A stretch of DNA of 64,000 nt, taken from positions 26,970,001-27,034,000 of the forward strand of contig CM060733.1 of NCBI GenBank assembly GCA_030704615.1. Direction: 5' to 3'. Under the pieces are notes generated by a model. It saw nothing but the letters and a program-made list of their open reading frames with translations, had not been told where the DNA came from and ran no database searches. This stretch comes from Takakia lepidozioides (lineage: Eukaryota; Streptophyta; Takakiopsida; Takakiales; Takakiaceae). Both the position numbers and the translations under genes were made by a program. This document shows positions 1 through 12,300 of the stretch, one piece after another (position 1 is the stretch's first letter; each line of letters starts with the position of its first letter).

Positions 1-208
1 GAATTGTTTTACAAAGGCAAATTGGTAAGGCTATGGGGTAGTAGAAAATTGTTTGGTTAATCCTCGCATTATGCTTCTCCAGGTACATAGTTTTGGAATC
101 GGCTCCATTCTGTATGGTTGGAACTGCATTGATCTGTACAATGGCTTGAACTGTATTTAAACTCCATCCCCATGCTTCACTGCATGAGGGATGATCACAT
201 GCTATCAG

Positions 209-3200
209 GTGCATTCAGTGGCGTGGAATTGTACGGGAAAGAAGCTTGCATCAGGATCTGTTGACCAGACAGCCCGCATTTGGCACATTGAGCCCCATGG
301 CCATGTATGTACCCCCCCTTTTTCTCTAAAACCAAAAGGAATCAAGATTCTGGTTATCATCGAAGTCTGTCCTCGCGTTGAGATGTGGTGGATGGGTTTG
401 GTGTGGGAGGCCAGAGCAAAGCAAAGGATATGGAGTTGAAAGGTCACACTGATAGTGTGGACCAGCTACGTTGGGACCCAAAGCATGCAGACTTACTGGC
501 TACAGCATCTGGTGACAAGACTGTTCGTCTCTGGGATGTCCGCAGTGAGTACTTATAATGTATTCCCCGTGCTTAACCGCACCCCCAAACTCTCTCTCTC
601 TCACTCTGGTCTTGAGCTCTTTGTTCTTGGTCCCCAGCATGAGGCTTTCGATCCATGATGAATACTTAGGATTTTGTCTGTTTGATGGTGACGAGTGGAA
701 CTATACAGAGAATATCCTTGTACCTGCTTTTGTCCTGAACAAGGAATGAGGATTGTTGTTGCAGCTGGTAAATGCTCACAGCAGGTTGAGTTGAGTGGAG
801 AGAACATCAATATAACCTTCAAGCCTGACGGCTGTCATATTGCCGTCGGTAATCGGGTCAGCACCACTTTCCTCTCCTCTGTTTGGTGTTCTATGCAGTA
901 CATTGGCTGCTCTTGGTAAAAGTTAGAGGAGGGTTGGTCCTGACCTGGTCCTAATACAAAAGTTCCATTTTTAGCACATGGGAGTTCATAATTTTTTTCC
1001 AATCAATAACTATCCATGTGACAACAAGGATGGTGTGAAACGAGTAAGACCTAATTGTTCCTAAAGCCTCCAGGCTTCTCTCAAGCAGTTAAGATACATG
1101 TATTTTGGACTGTAATACATTCTTGAGATGGGTATGCCTTCTTTGTTCAGGAAAGTCTCTTTTGTGATAAAATAGTATGTTCCAGAAGGTTATTTTCTTG
1201 CTCTGCATCAGATTTAATATATTTATGGGTCTCAAGATTCAAAATGGTTCTAAGGTTGTCAAAAATTGGGGCTAAAAAGAGAGGACTGCTGCAATAGTTC
1301 ATCATGGGAAACTCACACATCTCAGCTGGAAGTGGTCTGTTGAGGGGGCAGGTTTTCTGTTACATACAGGAGAAACTCAATGTTTTTCATCAGCTCTTAT
1401 GGGTTGTGCAGGATGATGAGTTGACAATTATTGATGTCCGCAAATTTAAAGCCATTCATAAACGAAAATTCACATATGAGGTAATGTTAAGCCCAGACCA
1501 AAGGCAAGCTTGACTGTCGATGAAATTTTTACTGTTTGATATATGTTCTTTGTAACTGAATGACATGGTGATTGGCTTTGTGGCATTGCACAGGTGAATG
1601 AAATAGCGTGGAATACATCTGGTGAACTTTTCTTTCTTACCACAGGAAACGGTAAGCACATGTTTCATTTGCTTCTGTGCACCTTAAATGCCTTGTAGGA
1701 CGCACTGCAAATTGTATGGACCTCATCTTCCCCTGTTGTTTCCATCTGTCAGCCTTGGAATAGTTTTCTCCAGATAAGGTGTAGTCTCTGTGCTGGAATG
1801 GGTATGTTGGTAAACTCTGGATTGGCAGGTTTTCTGCTTGCGCAAACAGCTAATCTGCCAAGCTCACTATTTCCTGCTGAGATTCTCTAGAGTTCGTTTG
1901 CCACAAAATTTTGTCTCACTGATGTTGGCCACAAACTTAAATTGATTAGACATGGGATTAGTGCTCATCTTCAATAAGTTCCTTGAAAGAGGAGAAGATG
2001 TTGATACATATAGCATCACTAGCTGTATGTTTCCAGGCTCTGGCCTTCCTTAATGCTGCGAAATCTGGTGACTGCATCTTGAGTGGTTTAGTGTCTAGTG
2101 TGCTTGTCAGGTATATGCAGCAAATGCCTGCATGTGCTGTGTTTGTCTGCCCCAAAAAGCTGGTTGCTAATTTGAGTAAGAAGCAACTGAAGTGAGTGGG
2201 ATACGAACAGGGACTGTGGAGGTGCTGCAGTATCCAACCCTGCAGACATTGCATACGCTTGTTGCTCACACAGCAGGCTGCTACTGCATTGCCATTGACC
2301 CCACTGGAAGGTGCTATCTCTCTTTCCGCTGATAAATGTGTTCGCAGATGATCTTAGTGGAAGCGGAATGGTTAGCTAAGCTGTCAGGCTGTGGGGTTTG
2401 GATTTCAGTTTGGTGTCTGATGGGGGAGTAGGTGCATGGCAGATATCTGGCAGTGGGAAGTGCGGATGCGCTAGTGAGTTTGTGGGATGTTTCAGAGATG
2501 CTGTGTGTACGCACGTTCACCAAGCTTGAGTATGGCTTTACCATGTGCTCTCATGGCTCAGTTGTACTTTTGGTTGATCTCTGTGAGCTCAGGTGGTGAA
2601 TGTCAGTCTCATCCATTAAAGACTCTCATGCATGCAAACTATCATAACATCTTCAAAGCTCAGACCAAAAGAAGAAAAAGGCAGCTTGGTATAATGTTCT
2701 GTGTTAGCCAAATAAAAACCATAATGTCATCACTTGGTCTTATCTCAAGACCTGCCAGCTTGGAAAATTGATTGGAAGGTTAGGTCAACCGTCTTTGATT
2801 GTACATGATGAATTGAGAGCGGGGGGTTTATCTGATGCGTATGCTAGCCTTCCATTGACAGTGTACGTGGTAACCTTGGTCTAAAGTGACCTCATTGGGG
2901 ATTGGGGTTATTGCAGGTGGCCTGTTCGAACTATCAGCTTCAACCACGATGGCAGTTATATTGCTTCTGCCAGTGAAGATTTGTTTATTGATATTGTGAG
3001 TGATATGTCTGAACCTTAAAGTCAATCACATGTAGGTAGGTGTGCTTGATACATGGAGGTAGCAGTCTGCAAACCCATGCCATATTGAATCTTGCAAGGG
3101 ATCAAGAAATATTGGGAGCCTGTTTTTGTCAGGCAGTCTTATGACACCTGAAATTAATCCGAGTCATGTGAATTCACTGTCAGTTTGCTTGCTTGGTGTT

Positions 3201-4372
3201 ATCCTGAAGCTCATGATTCTGGGAACCTGTAGTAGTCCTCCTATACTCCAGGGCCTGTGATGAGGTCTATCTTTTTCGTGAATTGTTGATGAAAGCCAAT
3301 TTTCAGGAAGTTACATATTCTTTGCAATTTGTGACACCCGATCACAGTTGGGTGTTGGATGTCATCCAACATGTAACTGATATTGAACGGCTCCTCACTC
3401 AGATTGTAACCATTTACTCGGTGGTGCATAGACAGACTTGACACTTTCCATCTGAATATGGGGTTAGCTAACCTTCAACCCAAGGTCCTTCACTGGACCA
3501 GTAGTGCAAGGGGTCAGGTGTCTCAAGACAGGACTGTCGGTCAAAGCCTTTCACTGCATGAAGAACAGTTAGAAATTTTTGTTAAGAGGAACCTTATGAA
3601 TCCTTAAGGTTCGCCTCGGATGTGCCCATGATTTCTGTAAGGTCCTCCTGGAAACAACTGCCATGTTCTGGCTAAGGGGGACCTCAAATAATTAAAATTT
3701 TCTGACTGTTTTTACGCTGTTGGTGGTTAGCTATGATACACAATTTTTGTCTTCTGGGAATTTGTACTGATTGTTTACTCCATGCAGTCGGAGGTGGAAA
3801 GCGGCCGTTCAGTTCACCAAATACCATGCCGTGCAGCCATGAACAGTGTGGAATGGAATCCTAAGTATAACTTACTGGCATTTGCAGCTGATGATAAAAA
3901 TAAGTACCAAGCTGATGAAGGTGTGTGACCAGCTCTCTCTCCCTCTGCTTTATTTTGCAGATTTGTGCACTGAAAGCTTGACAAAAATTTCGTGCACGCT
4001 CACACGGTTTGATCAGTATTTTCAAGGAAGTGAACTCAACAGTTGTATTTTGTTGCACTACCTGTATAACTTGGCCTTAGCCTAGGGCACATCCTTGTGA
4101 GGAGCTTCAACTTGGATTAGTCCAGTTCCCATTCCCTCAATATCCCACTACTGAAAAGCAGCGTCGTACCACAGAGGGTGACCTCCTACATAGTACTATG
4201 TAAGATTTGAATCCCAGATTGCTTAAGTGGGTCTAGGTCTAGAGGTGACCACTTGGCTATCTGCTGGGCGTTCACTATTGTATATACTCAAAAGGAGGTA
4301 AGAATCAATCTCATGTGCTTAATGTGCATCATTGCAGGAGTCTTCCGGGTTTTTGGTTATGAGACTGTGTAA
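209..4372 (+). CDS. THO3: THO complex subunit 3 (THO3/TEX1), WD40 protein, 5' partial
   Basis: WD40 subunit of the THO/TREX complex, which couples transcription to mRNP assembly and nuclear mRNA export. Ten exons keep one frame: 209-304, 415-544, 765-856, 1412-1480, 1594-1651, 2211-2310, 2443-2529, 2917-2995, 3788-3920, 4338-4372, giving 292 residues and a TAA stop. All introns are GT-AG. WD-type motifs are clear: HSVAWNCTGKKLASGSVDQT, GHTDSVDQLRWDP, ATASGDKTVRLWD, ELSGENINITFKPDG, VGSADALVSLWD, SASEDLFIDI and a C-terminal GVFRVFGYETV. The order and spacing match plant THO3 end to end, so the family call is firm. The N-terminal exon(s), about 20-25 residues in the family, lie upstream of the window or were not found in bases 1-208. 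There is no frameshift or lost motif in the visible part, so the gene looks functional. Confidence 0.93.
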
Positions 4373-4700
4373 ATTGCACCATCTTGAAGGTCTGATCCAG
4401 GTGTCTTCCCGCAGGGACAGAAAGCAGTGCGGATTCTCAGCCACTGAACAGCTTTGTAGCTAAAACAGAACCACCTTAGTCTTAACTGTAAACACAGCCT
4501 ACAGCGACCTTTATATCAGTATGTAGAAACACCGATCCTGGTTTTGGGGGTGGGCTAAGCTCAATACAGTGTTACTGTTTATGGCTGGAGTGTGTCACAA
4601 TTTCGGAGGCTCCTACATTGGCACCTCCCAAAGAGTGTCTACCTGAGTCTTTTGAATGGTGCGGTGACAGTTTGTTGGCTCTGCCTTCCAGGGAGAGTCC
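4373..4700. other. THO3 downstream region
   Basis: Presumed 3' UTR and start of the intergenic space after THO3. I see no coding signal, only a short unremarkable stretch leading into the tandem duplication. Confidence 0.4.
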
Positions 4701-4973
4701 CTGTGACATGTTGGATACATGTGAAAACGGTCACATGGCTGCCAATCAGGTTCTTGCTCCCGAGTATTCCCCACTATTGCCTTGATCCTTGAAAAAAGTC
4801 CAACATTTTTTGATCCACTGCCCTTTGTCTTTGAGACTCTGTGATATGTTGGTTACATGTGAATTCCTTCACGTCTGCGAATCAGGTTCTTGCTCCCAAA
4901 TATTCCCCACCATTGCCATGATCCTTGAAAGAAGTACTACATTTATTGATCCACTGCCCGTTCTCTTCGAGTC
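4701..4973. repeat. 138-bp tandem duplication, diverged
   Basis: Two adjacent copies of one unit, 4701-4838 and 4839-4973. Both contain, in order, CTGTGAyATGTTGG, the shared block AATCAGGTTCTTGCTCCC, a TATTCCCCAC block, GATCCTTGAAA and TTGATCCACTGCCC. The copies differ at scattered bases, so the duplication is not recent. No gene is recognised in either copy. Confidence 0.85.
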
Positions 4974-6780
4974 CAATAGTCTCTCTTTCGTTTTTGTTTG
5001 GTGGTTGTCGGTCTATTATCTGTTTATTTAAATTAAGGGAAACAACAGCTCTTCAATTCGGGCATCTTGAAGTGAAAGGAGATGTTCAGCTTTCCAACAA
5101 ACCTCCATGATTTCCAGGGCCTCCGTCCCCATTCTTTGAAAAATGAACAAACCTCTATGACACCAAGCAGAAGGCTCTAGCAGAGAGTAACTAGGCACAC
5201 ACTAGGATGAGGGTTAGGGCTTATTGTGATCAACCTGATTAACACTCTAGTGGTCAAGCAATGGTGTTATTGCTATGGTCTTCTCTTACGATGTTAAGAA
5301 CAAATTTGGGTTGTGATGCAAAGACATTTCTAGGCACAGTTTTCTTCCTCTGCATGCATCGAGCGTTCGCGCAGGGCGCAGCCTCAGTTACTCCAGATCA
5401 TCACAAATACAGGACACAGACATTATTCCATCCTTCACTCACAAAGATATGATTTCCATACCTTGTACATAAACTGAAAAACCCCAAAACTGTCCTCGGC
5501 ACAGTTGTCTGCCAAGACTTTGTTATCTACTTAACCTTTTGATGTCATCTAGGCCAATATGACAAGACCTCTACTGAATATAGCGTGCATCCTCGCAATT
5601 AATCCCAGGAGTGTTGTCATTGGGGAGCTTAGAGCTTTTCCAAAATGTCATTACTTGTAGAGGTAATGCTAGCTCCAACACCCCCTAAAGACAACAAACA
5701 ATTGATCCGAGTTTTCCAAATATCCTCTAAAAATCCCTTCACACAAACATCAATCTGTTGTGCGTGCTTTGCTTTATACCTATGCATTGCGACCAACATT
5801 CCGAGCATTGCACCCACGAAGAAAAGAAGACAACAATCAGCGCATTTCCATATTTGATTGCCAAAATGTCTTTCATTAAAGCCCCCCAAGTTTGTGTGGG
5901 CTCTGAGGATTAGAGGATGATTCAAGAATCAGAAAAGGAGGGAATGGAACGAGCAAAAGGGGCTTTGGGCCAGAAACCGGGGTGCAAAAAAATAGAAGGA
6001 CAGTTTAAGCAAGACTCAATTAAGGATGGTTGGTGGACATAGAGCCGGTGGGAACAACCAATAGAGAGGGAGATCCGGGGTATAGTGGAGGGATGGAAGC
6101 ATCCATAGGAGAAAGACGTGTGCAGGGCCAAGGGTTCGAGAACCAACTTGCAGCGCCTCGACGTGTGAGGGCTAATGCCATTTAGAGATGGGGTGAGCAC
6201 ATGCGGGCGGGCTTCCAAAACAATCTGCGGCAGCCTGAACCCACAAGCTCGAGTATATATAGCAATGGCGGGTGCCGACGGTGCAGGTCTCACACCTTGA
6301 AGCCCAAGGTGCCCTGGTGAATTCCTATGGGAGGTCCTAGGGCCATCTAAAAACATAAATTTGGAGGACAAACCATTAGGCTATCAATTAATAGGGAGAG
6401 TGAGCTAAATAAGCCCCCTAATGAGGGGGTAGAATATACCAAAGTATCGTAATGATTCCTGAGACACTCTTTGTTATTTGAGGGCATTACTATTGGACAG
6501 AGTTGGCCTCATCCATGGATTGAGCCCTCACCCTCCGGACCTCAAATCCTGGAAACCCCCTGGGCAGAGACCTTACCCCTTACGTAAAGACTGGGACCAA
6601 GCAGGACAGACCGGTCTACAACGCACATTTCTTTGATAAAATATTTTCAACATTTTGTTTTTTCTTCTTTTGTCAAAGGGTGTGCTGCAAACCACCCTTC
6701 CTTCTTTGACCCGCTCCGTAGGTCAGCCATATCCCCCACAGTCATGTGCTTCTCTTCAAGGCCCCACTTTTTTTTTTTTA
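4974..6780. other. Intergenic region without a recognised gene
   Basis: No recognised gene. A copy of the short motif GGGCCTCCGTCCCC with an A-rich follow-up lies at about 5118-5145. Open frames on the minus strand at 5629-5925 (98 codons, one hydrophobic stretch) and 5922-6371 (149 codons, Pro/Ser-rich) match no family I know. They have no splice or neighbour support, so I treat them as chance frames. Confidence 0.5.
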
Positions 6781-7050
6781 AATAATAAATTAAAAAAAAA
6801 GGGGAAACACCTGCTCACAAATCAGGCCCCTTAGTAGTGAGAGGAGAAAATAACCTCTTTCATTTATGCGCCATGGAGGCGAATGAGTGGGACACCGCCC
6901 GGGAACCATACCACACCCGTCAGTAGCAAGATTTGACCCCAGAATCATCTGGGTGGCACTCAGTGCACTTAACCAACTGAGCTACTGACTGCTGGTTTTT
7001 TTTTTCTTTCTAAATTTTTAAGCGAAAGGGGACGGAGGCCCTTTTAATCA
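6781..7050 (-). repeat. tRNA-derived SINE (copy A)
   Basis: On the minus strand there is a pol III type-2 promoter: A box TAGCTCAGTTGG (6973-6984) and B box GGGGTCAAATC (about 6930-6940). The cloverleaf is imperfect and the element runs on past the tRNA-like part. Its 3' end reads GGGGCCTGATTTGTGAGCAG followed by a GTTTCCCC and T-rich tail near 6783-6835. The other end carries GGCCTCCGTCCCC with a TTTAAAAA run (7010-7043). The same order (tRNA-like head, about 120 bases, GGCCTG..CAGG-TTTCC tail, T run) recurs in copy B at 34370-34585, which makes this a family and not a degraded tRNA gene. Confidence 0.7.
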
Positions 7051-7433
7051 AATTAATGAAAAGGATTTACAAAAAGGTGAAAAAAATAACCACCCAATAG
7101 GCTTTTACCTTTTACAGTGTGCGAACAAGGCCCCACTTTAGCCACAACATAGCATTTATGGCTATTGAAACTGAAAAAACAAAAAACTGATGCTAAATTT
7201 ATTCATGCAAGTAATAAACATACAAATAGTAACTTGTTTCATTCAAGTGAAAACCGGAACATGAAAACAATAATAGTAATAAATGTGAGCATGTGCTTGG
7301 ATGATCATCCGTAAACTGGATGATGTTGTGGAGGAAACGGAAAAACATCCATTCTATTTCAAGATGGCATCCAATGTTGGAGGAATGATTCTTGGAATAT
7401 GACGGTCGGATAGTTATGAGCGTCCGGATCCCC
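7051..7433. other. A/T-rich spacer
   Basis: A/T-rich spacer between SINE copy A and the diverged tandem duplication. I see no gene, tRNA or repeat border in it. Confidence 0.4.
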
Positions 7434-8410
7434 GGAATATCAAATCTCACTTTCTTTCACTTCACGTAATAAATGCAGTATTGTTTTCTGTTCGCGTAAG
7501 TTCCCACGTTCCCCTGATTCTCCAACCGCATTGCTAATTATCATTATTGTACTTACGCCTTAAAATTAGAGATTATATATTTCAAAGGTAAGATTAAATC
7601 CAAAATAAAGTTTCTCATGGCATCCTTTCCTCCTATTAAAAAGAAAAGTCCCCCTCCTCAAGGGCCTGAATTATGAGCAGTCGCTCCCAGGTTTCCTTAA
7701 ATAAAAAGAAGAAAAAAAAAGAAAGGTAAAAAAGAAAAGAAAAGAAGACATTTTCCTCGCCCTTCAATGCATTTAATTAATTTAATTAAAAGGGCCTCTG
7801 TCCCCTTTCCTAAAACAATATTAAGAAAAAAAAAAAGGTCCAGTGGGCTTTCCCCCACCCTTCCCTTTTCAAAAAATTTAATTGTGGGCTGATCGCTCCC
7901 AGGTTTCCTTTTTTTAAATTTAAATTAATTAGTTTTGTGATTAAAAACATTAATTATTCAAAATATATTAAAATTTAAAACAATTTAGAACAAAGGGAAA
8001 CACCTGGCCCTTCCTTTTTGTTTTGAAAAAAACAAAAAACAAAAAACCATAAAATAAAATAAAATAAAATAGAATATCAAATCTCACTTCATTTCACTTC
8101 ATGTAGTAAGTGTAGGATCGTTACGACGTTCCCACGCCTTTCCAATGGCCAATTAGAAATGACCAGAGCATTACTTATAATCGATATTACAATTAACTCT
8201 TAAATATTTAAATAGAAATATTTTCATATTTTAAATAGAAAAGACAATTATGTTAGTGATTTTATCATTGAGGGCTTATTATTACTATACCTTCTTACGA
8301 AAATTAAAAATTAAAAAACAATAAGTGATAAAATAAAATAATGTTTTCCTCGCCTTTCAATGCAAGGGCGGCTGCGTTTCTGGGCATCTGTCCCTCCTTT
8401 TTCTAAAAGA
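7434..8410. repeat. Diverged tandem duplication of about 600 bp with solo SINE tails
   Basis: Two collinear blocks recur about 590-640 bases apart. GAATATCAAATCTCACTT is at about 7434 and 8071. TTTTCCTCGCCyTTCAATGC is at about 7751 and 8344. A GGGCmTCTGTCCC motif is at about 7792 and 8376. The first unit and the junction also contain the SINE-tail motif TCGCTCCCAGGTTTCCTT at about 7682 and 7893. Poly-A and AAATA runs fill the rest. No gene is seen. Confidence 0.65.
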
Positions 8411-9301
8411 ACACAACAAAAAATAAATACATAAAGAGGTTAGCGCGGTAAGAAGAGGCAGTTTCCAAGAGAGCAGCGAACGGCAAAGAAGAGGAAGAGA
8501 GCACAAGGAGGAGACGGGGCGATGGCGGCAGGGCTGCTCTGCACTGCGACGGCCGCGCAGCAGAAAGCGCGTATGCTCGCGCTGTAGCTGCCTGCCTGCC
8601 TGGCCCACCATCGCTGGACCTGCACACAGTCTACAGGCGCGCCTGAGTTTAGTCTACTTACAAACCTCGAGCAGTGCGTTTGAGAAGGAGAAAGAAAGAA
8701 AGAAAGGAAAGAGGGACGCTGTGAAAACAAGGATTGGCAACAGGTGGCGGTGGCAGAGAGGCAGACGGGCAGCGAAAGGGGAGGGGATGCAGGGATCGGA
8801 AGTTGGAGTGATGTCAAATTCGGAGCCGGGGAGAACTTGCTAGTGTTGTTGGACTGCGTGGGTGTGCTCGGGTGGCCACTGCCTTGCTGGTTTTTTTTTT
8901 CTTCGGGTGCTGGTGTATGATGTGAAGAGATCGGATCATTTCTTTGTGGTGCTGGTGGAGAAGAGTTGTGTAATAGTGGGTTGGGTTGTGGTGAAGACGA
9001 TGGTGTGAGCAGTGACAGGCCGTTGCAATTGAGGCTGTGTTCGGAATCCATGCTTCTCGGTGCTCTTCCCTTGTGCTTGGCGGTGGGCCTGGTTCAAGTA
9101 TGAGGCTTGCGGAGCTTTGAGGGTTTTTTCCATCGTGTTTTTTCCTCTGGAGCCTTCCTTCTTGCGGGTATTAGTCGAGGTAGCTACAAAATCGGGGATT
9201 TGAATACAGTATGTACGAAGGGCTGCGCATTTTTGTGAGAATACACGCGGGAGTGTGCTAGCTGGAGGAGACAAAGAGCGGAGGGCGGCGGGCATCGTGA
9301 A
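8411..9301 (+). other. Promoter/5' UTR region of the ceramide synthase gene
   Basis: This is a change from A/T-rich DNA to a G-rich stretch running up to the IPCS start codon, as expected of a promoter plus 5' UTR. Long minus-strand frames here (for example 8440-9051 and 8936-9433, Ser/Pro/Gln-rich) look like the reverse of a purine-rich leader, not genes. No TATA box was assigned. Confidence 0.4.
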
Positions 9302-12300
9302 ATGCCTACTTACGTTACTCGGGAGGTCTCGAAGGTATTGCTCTGCGCTTCTTCTTCCTCTTCCGGTATAAGTTCCAATTTCTATAACGTGTGGATAACC
9401 TCTTATATTCGACAACGCGAGATATGCAGGCACACTGTTGGTCTCCCCGTTATTATATTATTCGGACGGTGTCATATCTATCAGAGCTCGTGTGTCAGAG
9501 AACACAACAGTACAAAGTAGGTGTCTTCTGCTGATTGCCGCAGTTAAAAATCTGACATGCAGGTTCGAATCCAGGCACTGTTGGTGCATTGGGTTTGCTG
9601 TAGCCAGATGGTTATTTACTGAGTATTGGCTCTCTCTCAGTCGACTATTTCAGTAGCGATTTTGAAGTTGCAGCTGGCCCTGAGCGGGAGAAGGATTAAT
9701 AAATCCATCTTACATTTTATCCCAGGATGTACTGAAGTCTGAAGTGTGCATTCAGTGTGTCAAGAACGTTGTAGTATAATCGAAGCCTTCGTGAAAGTCA
9801 AAATCGACCGTTGCCAGCCGCCAAAATGGTATTAGGGTTGCTGCAAGGTGCAAGAATGGATGCCAACGTAGCAGGTTCTGTCTGCTGTAGGGTCTGTCTT
9901 TGTATGTGATACCGTTGGGTTAAAGGGTTAAAGTCTTGGGACTCGTGTTTGTGCATCTTTCTCTCAAAAAGGAGGGTAAGATCCCGAGCTTTAAATTATG
10001 AATAGTGTGCTTGCTTGACAAATGGTGTCTGGAAGCACATTGTGTGCTACCCAGGTGTTATCTTCTTTGTAAACTATCAATGACTTCCTTGTCTCGAACC
10101 TGCTGTTCGAAGTTCTATTGAAGGGGCCCATTTTTCACTTCTTTGTGCAGCTGCCCTCCAGTCATCTTTATTAATGAGGCTACCTTTTGGACTGGTAACA
10201 GATATGGAGGAGGATAGTTTCGGAGTTTACTGTGGAGGTGCCGCTTTTGCAGCAAAGGTGGAAATTTATCCTATTTGGGCTTGTTTTTCAGGTAAGCCTG
10301 TTTCGAGCTCCTGTACACATATTCTCACGAGCCCTTGGAAGGGCACCCCTGAGGCTGTTGCTGTTCTAAACCATCCCAATTATGTGAAACTGGACCTTGC
10401 ATTGGAGGACTTGTGCTGATTTTTGGCGCCTGTGCTTTTGCGAGTTCAAGATGAATCCTCGTAAGATAAGTGTGGGGGGTTTTGCAGTACATTCATGGAG
10501 TTGGGGCTCGTGTGGCACATTATCTGCATCGGCCAGGCCCCCTTCTGCATGATGTGGGCTTTGATTTACTTCCTGTATGTTCCTTTCCCCTTCTCACTGT
10601 ACTCTGTTCTACTCATTTCCTGTCACCAACTAAAAACTGGTCTCTGAAGAATACTTACCTGATTGTTAGATTCCAGTTCTATGTGAGTAATACTGAAGAG
10701 TTGGTAGCCTTTGAGACTTGCAATTGACGGTGAGAGCGTATGCCTCAAAAGAGTTCACCTAGCATCCAGTTTGTTGGAAATCACACACCATTTGATTTTT
10801 TGTGGAAGGCTGACTTCCTGAGCAACCACGTGGTAGCTAGAGAGAGGAAGGGAGAGAGAGGGCAATGTATTTAGTTTGGCCTGTTGCACAGCTATACAGC
10901 AGGTGACTATCGAGATTGTAGAGTGGTACTGTATGCATGTGTTGGAATTGGTCCTTTCTCCTGGAAAAGTTGGCAGGAGACTGCGTGAAATTCGCAGGTG
11001 CTACTGACTGATGATTTGGATGTATTTACAAGTAATGACCTAGTTTTTCTGCAATGGGGAAGGGTGAGGTTTTTAATGGTTCTTTGTGTCTTGTTATTTT
11101 GGGCACTCCACAGGAGCTCGGGGCGGAAAATTCCCACATCAGTGAAACCCTCTTCACCTTCATCTTTGTTTCCTATGTTTTGGTATGCCTTTCTGGCCCA
11201 GGTTCTTTGTATGATCTTTCCAATCAAGTGTTGTTTAGAAACTAGTTCCTCCTGAAATGAACACGTCTTAGTTGTCTTCCATAACTTGTCTTCTTTTTAT
11301 CAAATTTGACACACGCTTCTGATTTGTTACTGAAGTTTTATTTGGCAAGTTTTGTTCCATCAGCGTATTTTTGATGAGAATGATGTGGATCTTTTGGGAG
11401 TGCAGTGGACATTCCATCCATTTGTATTTTATAACAAGCGCTTCTACACTGCTGTGCTTTGGCACAGAACGTTCGCAGTCCTGGTGGTATGTTCCTACAA
11501 AACTAAGACCCCCACTTGTCCCCCACTGCAACATTATATATTTCCTGCAGGAAAACTAAGTGTCATATGCCCATGGTACACTTTCTGCTTCAGCCATTAC
11601 CAAGCTCCCCATTCTGTGTTTGCTTAACTGACCTTTCCATTCCACAAACTCTTGTAGTGCAATATGCACAGTACTTGCTAAAGTGATAGGCATACATCAT
11701 AGTATATGGAACACATCACCCATGTAAGACTCGAAAGAGGGTGGTACTTGGCAAACATGCCTTGTTGGGCAGGTGGAGTGAGCTGGTTGGGGTTTCCCCT
11801 GATATAGCATATGAGCATTTCACCTTGGGTGCCAATGGGTGTCAATGCAATCTGCTACTGTCTCTTTTATAATTCCCATCTGTGCTTGAACCACCTCACA
11901 AGCTCCTCTTAGTCCAGGCTTTCTTTTCTGTCTTTGCCCGTGTCCCCCACTGTACTTTCATATCATTTCTTGCACGCATATGGGATTAGAAATTGTCCCT
12001 ATATATAGTCTCCAGGAGTGTGGTGGTACCTAACAGGAGGGGGTTGTGTGCAGGTTTGTCAAACTCTGAGGGTTGCGTCTTTCCTGGTTACCCAGCTGCC
12101 GGGCCCTAACTATCATTGTCGGGAGGTGAGCTTCTTATATTGTTGGCAATTCACTTTGCATACAACATCCGGGAATCATGATTGATTTGATGTCAATAGG
12201 ACTGGTTTCTTATTGCATTGGCTCTTGGGGTAAAACTTTAGGGTGGGCATGAATTGTATCAGGGGTCACAGCAGATGTCACGCTCTGCCTATAAGCATCA

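Noticed and set aside
5922-6371. 149-codon minus-strand frame
   Set aside because: No recognisable motif, no splice or neighbour support, in a repeat-rich spacer.
8440-9433. Long minus-strand open frames of up to 203 codons, Ser/Pro/Gln-rich
   Set aside because: They lie opposite the purine-rich leader of IPCS, overlap in different frames and match no family; low-complexity composition explains their length.
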